A stretch of DNA of 64,000 bases. Source: Amycolatopsis arida (GTDB lineage: Bacteria > Actinomycetota > Actinomycetes > Mycobacteriales > Pseudonocardiaceae). The notes below the pieces were generated by a model that did not search any database, had not been told where the DNA came from, and worked only from the letters and a program-made list of their open reading frames with translations. How positions within the stretch are numbered: the first letter of the stretch is position 1; the number at the start of each line of letters is the position of its first letter. Made by a program: the position numbers and the translations under genes. The stretch is from NCBI RefSeq assembly GCF_900115565.1, contig NZ_FOWW01000004.1, forward strand, positions 372,001-436,000, read 5' to 3'. Below, in pieces: positions 45,385 through 52,399 of this stretch.

Positions 45385-46266
45385 ATGCTGCTCGGCGACG
45401 GCGGAGGGTTCGTCCGGTGCGCGTGCGGGAACCGGCACTGGGGTCCGCACGGCGCGGCCGGGCTGCTGCTGTCCGACCCCGAGCGCGGGGTGCTGCTGCA
45501 GCGCCGCGCGTGGTGGACCCACCACGGGCGGACGTGGGCGCTGCCCGGCGGGGCGGTGCGCCGCGGGGAGACCCCGGTGGAGGCCGCGGTCCGGGAGGCC
45601 GCGGAGGAGGCGGCGGTGCCGCCGGCCGCCGTGGCGGTGACCGCCGTGTCCACCGAGGAGCACGGCACCTGGCGCTACACCACGGTGCTCGCGACCGTCC
45701 GGGAGCCGGTGCGGGTGCGCGCGGTGAGTAGGGAGAGCGCGGAGCTGCGCTGGGTGCCCCCGGAACGGGTCGCCGACCTGCCGCTGCACCCCGACTTCGC
45801 CGCCGCGTGGCCCCGGCTGCGGGTCCAGCTGGAGCGGCGGCTGGTGCTGGTGGTGGACGCGGCCAACGTCGTCGGCGCCCGGCCGGACGGCTGGTGGCGC
45901 GACCCGGCCGCCGCGGCGCGCCGGCTGCGGGACCAGCTCGCCGTGCTGGGCGTGGCCGAGGTGTCGGGCACCGCGCTGCGGGTGACCGCGGACGGCGACT
46001 GGTGTTGGCGGCCGCGGGTGGTCATGGTGGTCGAGGGCCGGGCCAGGGGCGTCGAGCCGCGTGCCCCGGTCGAGGTGGTCGCCGCGCCTCGGGACGGCGA
46101 CAGCACGATCGTCGAGGTCACCGAGCGGCTGCGGGCCGAGCGACCGGACGACCACGTGGTGGTGGTGACCGCCGACCGCGGCCTGCGGGCGCGGGTGGCC
46201 GACCCGGCCACCGCCCTGCTCGGCCCCGGCACCCTGCGCACCCTCCTCGACACCCACACCCCCTGA
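45385..46266 (+). CDS. Nudix hydrolase fused to a NYN/YacP-like nuclease domain
   Basis: The 293-residue protein has two parts. The N-terminal ~145 residues hold a Nudix box (GGAVRRGETPVEAAVREAAE then EAAV, about residues 53-76), preceded by a CACGNRHWG segment. The C-terminal ~140 residues read VLVVDAANVVGARPDGWWRD and end with DDHVVVVTADRGLRARVAD, the acid-residue frame of a NYN (PIN-like) nuclease of the YacP group. The combination suggests processing of nucleotides together with RNA cleavage, for example after mRNA decapping-like hydrolysis, but no substrate is known. The fused architecture is known to me only from actinobacteria. Confidence 0.75.
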   Translation: MLLGDGGGFVRCACGNRHWGPHGAAGLLLSDPERGVLLQRRAWWTHHGRTWALPGGAVRRGETPVEAAVREAAEEAAVPPAAVAVTAVSTEEHGTWRYTTVLATVREPVRVRAVSRESAELRWVPPERVADLPLHPDFAAAWPRLRVQLERRLVLVVDAANVVGARPDGWWRDPAAAARRLRDQLAVLGVAEVSGTALRVTADGDWCWRPRVVMVVEGRARGVEPRAPVEVVAAPRDGDSTIVEVTERLRAERPDDHVVVVTADRGLRARVADPATALLGPGTLRTLLDTHTP

Positions 46267-46276
46267 CCGATCCGCG

Positions 46277-46339
46277 GTCTGCGTACGCGTGTCCGCGCTC
46301 TGTGCACGTGTGTCCGCGGTCTGTGCACGCGTGTCCGCG
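46277..46339. repeat. Three 21-bp tandem repeats in a convergent gap
   Basis: Units of the type GTCTGTGCACGCGTGTCCGCG (shown as GTCTGTGCACGCGTGTCCGC plus G) occupy 46277-46297, 46298-46318 and 46319-46339. A GACCGCGGACAC at 46365-46376 can pair with GTGTCCGCGGTC in the second/third repeat junction (about 46310-46321), so the region can form a terminator-like hairpin between the convergent Nudix and GCS2 genes. Confidence 0.65.
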
Positions 46340-46360
46340 TCGTGCGGCGCAGACACCCGC

Positions 46361-47518
46361 TCACGGACCGCGGACACACCCGTCGGTGGGGATGCCGTCG
46401 CGCATCTCGGCGATCAGGGAGGCGACGACGGCCTTGAGGCTGCCGTTGTGCTCCCTGGCCACCGCGCGCTGCCGCTGGTAGCTCGCGCCGTGCCGGAGGA
46501 TCGTCTCGACGCCGCGCAGCTCGGCGGCGCAGTCGAGGTGCTTGGCCACCGGCTCCAGCCGCTCCAGCACGTCCACGATGTCCTCGGTGACCAGCCGCTC
46601 GGTGCCGGCCGCGTCCAGGATGACGATCGCCTCCATGCCGTAGCGGGCGGCCCGCCACTTGTTCTCCTGCACGTGCCACGGCGGCAGCGACGGCAGCGTC
46701 TCCCCGGCGTCGAGCCGGGCGCTGAAGTCGTCCACCAGGCACTGGGTCAGCGCCGCGATGGCGGCCACCTCCTCCAGCGTCGGCAGCCCGTCGCAGACCC
46801 GCATCTCGACCGTCCCGAAGTGCGGCGCCGGCCGGATGTCCCAGCGGATCTCCGAGAAGTGGTCGATCACGCCGGTGACGAACATGTCCTCCACGTAGCG
46901 TTCCAGCTCGGCCCACCGGCGGAACTGGAACGGAAGGCCCGCGGTGGGCAGCTGCTGGAACATCAACGCCCGGTTGGAGGCGTAGCCGGTGTCCTCACCG
47001 CCCCAGTACGGCGACGACGCCGACAGCGCCTGCAGGTGGGGCGCGTAGTTGAGCAGCGCGTCCAGGATGGGCAGCACCTTGTCCCGGTGGTCGACGCCGA
47101 CGTGCACGTGCACGCCGTAGATCAGCATCTGCCGGCCCCACCACTGGGTGCGGTCGATGAGCTTGGCGTAGCGATCCTTGTTGGTGACCTTCTGCTGGTA
47201 CCACGTGGAGAACGGGTGCGTTCCGGCGGAGAACAGCTCGACGCCGAGCGGGTCGGTGACCGCCCGGACTTCGTCGAGCGAGCCGGCCAGGTCGGCGGCG
47301 ACCTCGGCGACCGTCGTGCACACGTCGGTGATGATCTCGACGGTGTTGAGCAGCAGCTCCTGCTTGATCTTGGGGTGCTCGTCGGCGCCGGGCGGGCGGA
47401 CCTCGGCCAGCACCCGCTCGGCGACCGAGGTCAGCTCGCCGCTGCGCCGGTCGACCAGCGCGACCTCCCACTCCGCGCCGATGGTGGAGCGTCGCGAGGG
47501 GTGGAAGTCGATGCGCAT
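46361..47518 (-). CDS. GCS2-family carboxylate-amine ligase (glutamate-cysteine ligase-like)
   Basis: The 385-residue protein belongs to the YbdK/GCS2 family, which forms amide bonds between glutamate-type acids and amines. Conserved segments include TIGAEWEVALVDRRSGELTS (residues 12-31, metal-binding Glu), a GVHVHVGVDHRDKVLPILDA block (about 137-156) and the late TVEMRVCDGLPTLEE. Actinobacteria make mycothiol, so true glutathione synthesis is unlikely, and the physiological substrate is not known (mycobacterial homologue Rv0433). The ATG at 47518 fits the family start. It converges on the Nudix gene across the 21-bp repeats. Confidence 0.85.
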   Translation of the reverse strand: MRIDFHPSRRSTIGAEWEVALVDRRSGELTSVAERVLAEVRPPGADEHPKIKQELLLNTVEIITDVCTTVAEVAADLAGSLDEVRAVTDPLGVELFSAGTHPFSTWYQQKVTNKDRYAKLIDRTQWWGRQMLIYGVHVHVGVDHRDKVLPILDALLNYAPHLQALSASSPYWGGEDTGYASNRALMFQQLPTAGLPFQFRRWAELERYVEDMFVTGVIDHFSEIRWDIRPAPHFGTVEMRVCDGLPTLEEVAAIAALTQCLVDDFSARLDAGETLPSLPPWHVQENKWRAARYGMEAIVILDAAGTERLVTEDIVDVLERLEPVAKHLDCAAELRGVETILRHGASYQRQRAVAREHNGSLKAVVASLIAEMRDGIPTDGCVRGP

Positions 47519-47534
47519 GGCGCTGGCGACCGGG

Positions 47535-48011
47535 TCAGACCTGGGCGCCGGTGCTCGGGTCGGCGCCGTCGGGCGGGCCCTGGCGGACCCGCAGGAGCAG
47601 CAAGGCGATCGCGGCGGCGAGGCCGAGGATGCCCAGTGGCGTGCCCACCGCGCTGGACAGGCCGACCACCCCGGGCGCGATGAGCAGCAGCAGGGCGAGC
47701 ACGAACAGCAGCAGCACGACCACCGCGCCCTTGCGCGGGCGGGGCAGTGGCGGCGGCTCGGGTGGCACGTAGTGCTCGTCGTCCCCGGCCGGGTCGTCGC
47801 CGAACACAACCGTCTCCCACTCGGTGCCGCCGTCCCGCCACCCCGGTTGCTGGGAGCCGGCCGGCTCCCGGGGCGGCTCCGGAGGGGTGGCGTCCCGCCC
47901 CGCGGGGGCCGTGTCCCTGCCGAGTCCCTCGGCCCGCAGGTCGGCCACGATCTCGGCGAACGTGGCGTCCACGTCCTCCGGGCCGTCGTGGCCGCCGGTA
48001 GCCCGGTTCAC
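47535..48011 (-). CDS. Hypothetical membrane protein
   Basis: The 158-residue protein has an acidic, proline-rich cytoplasmic N-terminal half (~85 residues) beginning near EDVDATFAEIVADLRAEGL, then two membrane helices (KGAVVVLLLFVLALLLLIAP and GILGLAAAIALLLLRVR). I recognise no named domain. The GTG at 48011 follows GGGAGGTGAG, a strong SD. The stop lies 16 bases before the GCS2 start, so the two genes are probably co-transcribed. Function unknown; homologues sit with GCS2 genes in other actinobacteria as far as I recall. Confidence 0.7.
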   Translation of the reverse strand: MNRATGGHDGPEDVDATFAEIVADLRAEGLGRDTAPAGRDATPPEPPREPAGSQQPGWRDGGTEWETVVFGDDPAGDDEHYVPPEPPPLPRPRKGAVVVLLLFVLALLLLIAPGVVGLSSAVGTPLGILGLAAAIALLLLRVRQGPPDGADPSTGAQV

Positions 48012-48371
48012 CGCGTGCTCACCTCCCGCCTGCCGTCGGGTGTGCCACCGCGCCGGGGCGGCCGGGGGGACCGCACCGTGGCGAACGGCACGGGGTGCGG
48101 TGTCGGGAACGGCTGCGCGCCGGCGAGCACAGGCATGGCGTCCGCCTCTTTCGTCGACCGTGGTGCCCTCCATGGTCGCACGGTCGAGCGCGTGCGGGAG
48201 GATGCGCCGCGAGACGGCCATGGACACAGGGCGCTGGACGGATGTGAGATCGGTCGCCGCGCTGGGGCAACCGGGGGTCGGTCGTTGTGCGTCGACCGTT
48301 CGGCTTCGTAGGGTGGCTGATCGGGCAGTATGGCCGGCACGAGGGGCTGGCAGCGAGGAGGGCGTGTCGCG
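48012..48371. other. Divergent intergenic region with a candidate plsC promoter
   Basis: No gene is supported. TTGTGC (48285-48290), 18 bases, TAGGGT (48309-48314) form a plausible promoter for plsC with a 5' UTR of about 50 bases. The left part (48012-48180) must hold the promoter of the membrane-protein/GCS2 operon, but no clear box is visible. Confidence 0.5.
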
Positions 48372-49133
48372 GTGCTGTATCGGCTGTTGAAGTATGTCCT
48401 GCTGGGACCGCTGCTTCGCCTGTTCTGGCCGACGAAGGTCACCGGGGTGGACAACGTCCCCGAGCGCGGCGGCGTCATCCTGGCCAGCAACCACCTCGCG
48501 GTGGCCGACTCGTTCTTCATGCCGCTCCACGTCCGGCGCAAGGTCACCTTCCCGGCGAAGCAGGAGTACTTCACCGAGAAGGGGGTGAAGGGCCGGCTCA
48601 AGAAGTGGTTCTTCACCGGGGTGGGGCAGATCCCCATCGACCGGTCCGGCGGGTCGGCCGCGCAGGCCGCGCTGGACACCGCGATCCGGCTGGTGCGGGA
48701 GGGGCACCTGCTCGGCATCTACCCGGAGGGCACCCGCTCCCCGGACGGGCGGTTGTACAAGGGCAAGACCGGGGTGGCGCGGGTCGCGCTCGAGTCGGGT
48801 GCGCCGGTGATCCCGGTGGCGATGATCGGCACCGACAAGGTCAACCCGATCGGCTCGAAGATGTGGCGGCCGCGGCGGCTGGAGATCCGGTTCGGCACGC
48901 CGCTGGACTTCTCCCGGTACGAGGGCCTTTCCGGCGACCGGTTCGTGGAGCGGTCGATCACCGACGAGATCATGTACGCGCTGATGGAGCTGTCCGGCCA
49001 GGAGTACGTCGACATCTACGCCGCGCGGGCGAAGGAGCTGGCGGCGGCCGAGGCGGCCGGGGTGACCGCGGACGTGCCCGCCCAGCCGGCGGCGCGGGAG
49101 TCGGCACGGCTGCCGGAGACCAAGGCGGGCTAG
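48372..49133 (+). CDS. plsC: 1-acylglycerol-3-phosphate O-acyltransferase (Rv2182c-like)
   Basis: Makes phosphatidic acid from lysophosphatidic acid at the membrane. The GTG at 48372, ten bases after GGAGG, gives 253 residues beginning LYRLLKYVLLGPLLRLFWPT, the family start; an in-frame ATG at 48330 would add 14 residues. The HX4D motif is SNHLAVADSFF (about residues 37-47), then IYPEGTRSPDGRLYKGKTGV (about 115-134) and PVIPVAMIGTDKVNPIGSK. It matches Rv2182c in length and position beside the exoribonuclease. The C-terminal ~30 residues are low-complexity Ala/Glu-rich. Confidence 0.92.
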   Translation: MLYRLLKYVLLGPLLRLFWPTKVTGVDNVPERGGVILASNHLAVADSFFMPLHVRRKVTFPAKQEYFTEKGVKGRLKKWFFTGVGQIPIDRSGGSAAQAALDTAIRLVREGHLLGIYPEGTRSPDGRLYKGKTGVARVALESGAPVIPVAMIGTDKVNPIGSKMWRPRRLEIRFGTPLDFSRYEGLSGDRFVERSITDEIMYALMELSGQEYVDIYAARAKELAAAEAAGVTADVPAQPAARESARLPETKAG

Positions 49134-49150
49134 TGGTCTCCGCACCACTG

Positions 49151-49240
49151 ACCAACCAGACCGAAAGCAAGCACGCTACGGCGACATGCTGACATGGCGG
49201 CCGGCTCGCGTTCGGTCGGATTGGTATCTACCAGCACTGT
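49151..49240 (+). repeat. ~90-bp dispersed element, copy 1 (upstream of the exoribonuclease gene)
   Basis: This stretch is matched without gaps by 58552-58641 on the other strand. Identity is high in the first ~10 bases (AGACCGAAAG) and in the last ~30 (TTCGGTCGG, TTGGTATCTACC, AGCACTGT) and low between, 59 of 83 counted by hand over 49158-49240. The first block and TTCGGTC pair as a stem. The tail contains TGGT-ATCT-ACCA, an inverted repeat. The last base is the first base of the TAGGGT -10 box of the next gene. Confidence 0.7.
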
Positions 49241-49245
49241 AGGGT
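49240..49245 (+). promoter_or_regulatory. -10 box TAGGGT, leaderless exoribonuclease transcript
   Basis: TAGGGT ends six bases before the GTG at 49252. The TGGTATCTACCA palindrome (49222-49233) lies in the spacer just upstream, where a bound repressor would block the promoter. Confidence 0.5.
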
Positions 49246-49251
49246 GCCCCG

Positions 49252-49749
49252 GTGCGATTCTTCTACGACACCGAGTTCATCGAGGACGGCGTGACGATCG
49301 ACCTGGTGTCGATCGGTGTCGTGGACGAGAACGGGCGCGAGTTCTACGCCGTGTCCACCGAGTTCGACCCGGACAGGGCGGGGCCCTGGGTACGGGAGCA
49401 CGTGCTGGCGAAGCTGCCCTCGCCGGGGGACGCCGCGTGGCGGAGCCGGGAGCGGATCCGGGAGGACCTGCTGGCCTACTTCGGCAAGCCGCCCGGCGGG
49501 ATCGAGCTGTGGGCGTGGTTCGCCGCCTACGACCACGTCGCGCTGGCCCAGCTGTGGGGGCCGATGCCGGCGTTGCCGCGGCAGCTGCCCCGGTTCACCC
49601 GTGACCTGCGGCAGCGGTGGGAGGACGTCGGGAAGCCACCGCTGCCGGCCGCCCCGAACGACGCGCACGACGCGCTGGCCGACGCCCGCCACAACCTCGA
49701 GCGCTGGCGGGTCATCGAGCAGGCCCGCCGCGCCCGCGACCGCCGCTGA
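49252..49749 (+). CDS. 3'-5' exoribonuclease (Rv2179c-like)
   Basis: The 165-residue protein opens with RFFYDTEFIEDGVTIDLVSI, carrying the DxE of a DEDD nuclease, and continues with WAWFAAYDHVALAQLWG (second Asp) and NDAHDALADARHNLERWRVI with the late Asp/His pair. It matches M. tuberculosis Rv2179c, an RNase-T/oligoribonuclease-like enzyme that trims RNA. Its neighbours are plsC upstream and the DAHP synthase, which converges from the minus strand across a 50-base gap. The 90-bp element sits at its promoter. Confidence 0.9.
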   Translation: MRFFYDTEFIEDGVTIDLVSIGVVDENGREFYAVSTEFDPDRAGPWVREHVLAKLPSPGDAAWRSRERIREDLLAYFGKPPGGIELWAWFAAYDHVALAQLWGPMPALPRQLPRFTRDLRQRWEDVGKPPLPAAPNDAHDALADARHNLERWRVIEQARRARDRR

Positions 49750-49799
49750 AGCAGCGTTCGTGGGCCCGAGCGTTGCGCCCGACCGCGAGCGCGGGGCGG

Positions 49800-50882
49800 T
49801 CAGCGGCGGCCGACGACGTCGGCGAGCCGGTCCAGCAGCCGGGCCGTGCTCGGCCAGTCCAGGCAGGCGTCGGTGATGCTCCGCCCGTACTCCAGGTCCG
49901 CCGCGCGACCCAGGGTGAGGTCCTGCCGCCCTGCCGCCAGGAAGCTCTCCAGCATCACTCCCACGATCCCGGGCTCGCCGGCTCCGATCCGGTCGGCCAA
50001 CTCCTCGACGACCACCGCCTGCCGCCGGTGGTCCTTACCGCTGTTGCCGTGGCTGGCGTCGACGATCACCCGCTCGGGCATTCCCGCCGCGCGCAGCCGC
50101 TCCAGCGCGTCGGCCACCGACGCGGGGTCGTGGTTCGGCCCCCCGGCCCCACCGCGCAGGATCACGTGGCAGTCCGGATTCCCGGACGTCGTCAGCAGCG
50201 CCGCCAGCCCGTCGGCGTTGATCCCGGCGAACACGTGCCCCGCCGCGGCCGCCTTGGTGGCGTCCACCGCCACCTGCACGTCCCCCTCGGTCGAGTTCTT
50301 GATCCCCACCGGCATGGACAGCGCGCTGCACAGCTGCCGGTGCACCTGGCTGGCCGCGGTGCGCGCGCCGATCGAGCCCCAGGTCACCGTGTCGGCGATG
50401 AACTGCGGGGTGATCGGGTCGAGGAACTCGCACCCCACCGGCAGCCCCAGCGCCGAGATGTCCAGCAGCAGCCGCCGGGCGATCCGCAGCCCCTTGTTGA
50501 CCGCGAAGCCGCCGTCGAGGTCCGGGTCGTTGATCAGTCCCTTCCAGCCCAGCGTGGTGCGCGGCTTCTCGAAGTACACCCGCATCACCACGTGCAGCCG
50601 CTCGCGCAGCCCCTCGGCGTGCTCGGCCAGCCGGCGCGCGTAGTCCAGCGCCGCCACCGGGTCGTGCACGGAGCACGGCCCGACCACGACGATCAGCCGG
50701 TCGTCGCGCCCGTCGAGGATGTCGACGGTGTCCGCCCGGCCCTGCGCCACGGTCTTGGCCACGGCGGCGTCGATCGGGTGCTCCTGGCGCAGCAGGGCGG
50801 GGGACAGCAGCGGGCTGATGCTGGTGGTGCGTTGGTTGTCCAGCCGCTGGGAGTCGCTGTCGAGAGCGGAGGCTGCGTGCAT
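49800..50882 (-). CDS. aroF: 3-deoxy-7-phosphoheptulonate synthase, class I (AroF/G/H type)
   Basis: Condenses PEP and erythrose 4-phosphate, the first step of aromatic amino-acid synthesis. The 360-residue product has the class I motifs VVVGPCSVHDPVAALDYARR (about residues 65-84), VYFEKPRTTLGWKG (101-114), the metal region GCEFLDPITPQF, GARTAASQVHR and KNSTEGDV, plus a late VDASHGNSGKDH. M. tuberculosis AroG in this neighbourhood is a class II enzyme, so this organism has a different type in the same place. Aromatic feedback is likely. A 24-codon leader with Tyr-Phe-Trp-Phe codons and hairpins precedes it, pointing to attenuation control. Confidence 0.94.
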   Translation of the reverse strand: MHAASALDSDSQRLDNQRTTSISPLLSPALLRQEHPIDAAVAKTVAQGRADTVDILDGRDDRLIVVVGPCSVHDPVAALDYARRLAEHAEGLRERLHVVMRVYFEKPRTTLGWKGLINDPDLDGGFAVNKGLRIARRLLLDISALGLPVGCEFLDPITPQFIADTVTWGSIGARTAASQVHRQLCSALSMPVGIKNSTEGDVQVAVDATKAAAAGHVFAGINADGLAALLTTSGNPDCHVILRGGAGGPNHDPASVADALERLRAAGMPERVIVDASHGNSGKDHRRQAVVVEELADRIGAGEPGIVGVMLESFLAAGRQDLTLGRAADLEYGRSITDACLDWPSTARLLDRLADVVGRR

Positions 50883-50932
50883 CGCGGGGTTCCTTCCTTG
50901 GGACCGCCCCGCCGAGTCCTCCAGGTTCCCGC

Positions 50933-50959
50933 CGAGCCGGTCCGTGGTCGTCCGGCTCG
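50933..50959 (-). terminator. Attenuator-type hairpin before DAHP synthase
   Basis: CGAGCCGG and CCGGCTCG are perfect 8-bp arms around an 11-base loop, between the leader ORF stop and the DAHP synthase ATG. Further palindromes, GCCAGCCGGCTGGC (50990-51003) and GGGCCGGCCC (51011-51020), lie inside the leader just after the aromatic codons and could compete for pairing. Confidence 0.5.
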
Positions 50960-50969
50960 AGGTGGGAGG

Positions 50970-51044
50970 TCAGCGCGCGGCGGAGTCTCGCCAGCCGGCT
51001 GGCCCACCCCGGGCCGGCCCGCCAAACCAGAAATAGCGCCGCAC
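50970..51044 (-). CDS. Aromatic leader peptide MRRYFWF... upstream of DAHP synthase
   Basis: A GTG at 51044 opens a 24-residue frame, MRRYFWFGGPARGGPAGWRD then SAAR and TGA, on the minus strand. Codons 4-7 read TAT TTC TGG TTT, one Tyr, one Trp and two Phe in a row, and another Trp follows. Such a cluster before an aromatic-pathway gene is the mark of an attenuator leader: ribosome stalling at the aromatic codons would change the folding of the downstream hairpins. A -10 box TACAGT (51057-51052) ends seven bases before the GTG, so the transcript is probably leaderless. It has no SD. Confidence 0.65.
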   Translation of the reverse strand: MRRYFWFGGPARGGPAGWRDSAAR

Positions 51045-51193
51045 GGCGGCCACTGTACTCGACGGTTGCGCACTTTCGGTGGCCCGCCCCTTCCCGGCAC
51101 CCCGCTGCTGCACCGATCAAGAGCGCTCCCGCTAGGCTGGCGGGTGACAACTGTGACGTAGGACAACCAGCGCAAGGCGGAGGTCGAGAGCGA

Positions 51194-52219
51194 ATGCGTG
51201 TCGGTGTGCTGACCGGCGGTGGCGACTGCCCCGGGCTCAACGCGGTGATCCGCGCCGTGGTGCGCAAGGGGATCGAGGTGCACGGCTGGGAGATCGTTGG
51301 GTTCCGGAGCGGCTGGAAGGGCCCGCTCACCGGGGAGAGCCGGCCGCTCGTCCTCGGCGACGTGGAGGAGATTCTCACCAGGGGCGGCACCATCCTCGGC
51401 TCCTCCCGCACCAATCCATACAAAGTGGACGGTGGAGTGGACCGGATCAGGTCGGTGCTGGCCGAGCAGGGCGTGGACGCGCTGATCGCCATCGGTGGCG
51501 AGGACACCCTCGGCGTGGCCAGGCGGCTCACCGACGACGGCATCGGCGTGGTCGGGGTGCCCAAGACCATCGACAACGACCTCGCCGCCACCGACTACAC
51601 GTTCGGCTTCGACACCGCGGTGCACATCGCCACCGAGGCGATCGACCGGCTGCGCACCACCGCCGAGTCCCACCACCGCGCGCTGGTCGTCGAGGTGATG
51701 GGCCGGCACGCCGGGTGGATCGCGCTGCACTCCGGCCTCGCCGGCGGCGCGAACGTGATCCTGGTGCCCGAGCGGCCGTTCTCGGTGGACAAGGTCGTCG
51801 AGTGGGTCGAGCGCCGGTTCGAGCGGATGTACGCGCCGATCATCGTGGTCGCCGAGGGAGCGCTGCCGGAGGGCGGCGCGGAGGTGCTGCAGAGCGGGGA
51901 GAAGGACGCCTTCGGCCACGTCCGGCTTGGCGGTGTCGGCACCTGGCTCGCCGACGAGATCTCCGCCCGCACCGGCAAGGAGTCCCGCGCGGTCGTGCTC
52001 GGCCACACCCAGCGCGGCGGCACGCCCACCGCCTACGACCGGGTGCTGGCCACCCGGTTCGGCCTGCACGCGGTGGACGCGGTGCACGACGGCGACTTCG
52101 GTGTCATGGTCGCGTTGCGCGGCACCGAGATCGTTCGGGTCAAGCTGGCCGAGGCCACGGCCGAGCTGAAGACCGTGCCGATGGAGCGCTACGAGGAGGC
52201 CCAGGTGTTCTTCGGCTGA
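51194..52219 (+). CDS. pfkA: 6-phosphofructokinase, group III with PPi-type residues
   Basis: Phosphorylates fructose 6-phosphate, glycolysis. The 341-residue product has the start VGVLTGGGDCPGLNAVIRAV, the sugar-binding PKTIDNDLAATDYTFGFDTA, and the PFK signature at GRHAGWIALHSGLAGGANVI. At the two positions that separate donor use, it has Asp104 (GGEDT) and Lys124 (PKTIDND); Gly104 with Gly or Lys124 is ATP-type and Asp104 with Lys124 is pyrophosphate-type, as in Amycolatopsis methanolica. It is therefore predicted to use PPi. Whether this organism also has an ATP-PFK is not visible. A TAGGCT -10 box (51135) is 55 bases upstream, with GGAGGT as SD. A strong terminator follows. Confidence 0.92.
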   Translation: MRVGVLTGGGDCPGLNAVIRAVVRKGIEVHGWEIVGFRSGWKGPLTGESRPLVLGDVEEILTRGGTILGSSRTNPYKVDGGVDRIRSVLAEQGVDALIAIGGEDTLGVARRLTDDGIGVVGVPKTIDNDLAATDYTFGFDTAVHIATEAIDRLRTTAESHHRALVVEVMGRHAGWIALHSGLAGGANVILVPERPFSVDKVVEWVERRFERMYAPIIVVAEGALPEGGAEVLQSGEKDAFGHVRLGGVGTWLADEISARTGKESRAVVLGHTQRGGTPTAYDRVLATRFGLHAVDAVHDGDFGVMVALRGTEIVRVKLAEATAELKTVPMERYEEAQVFFG

Positions 52220-52236
52220 CCGGCCGCGCCGGTCGA

Positions 52237-52277
52237 GGTGCGGGCCACCGCTCCCCGCCGGGGCGGTGGCCCGCACC
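52237..52277 (+). terminator. Terminator after the phosphofructokinase gene
   Basis: A perfect 15-bp inverted repeat (GGTGCGGGCCACCGC / GCGGTGGCCCGCACC) with an 11-base loop begins 18 bases after the stop. Confidence 0.8.
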
Positions 52278-52399
52278 GTGTCCGACGGCGCGACGAGCGC
52301 GTGTCCGGACGCGTGTCTGGGCACCTGTCCCGACGGAAACGGTGCTCGCGGACGGGGGCACACGGTACATTCCGGGCACTCGAGCCACGGAGGTGACGC

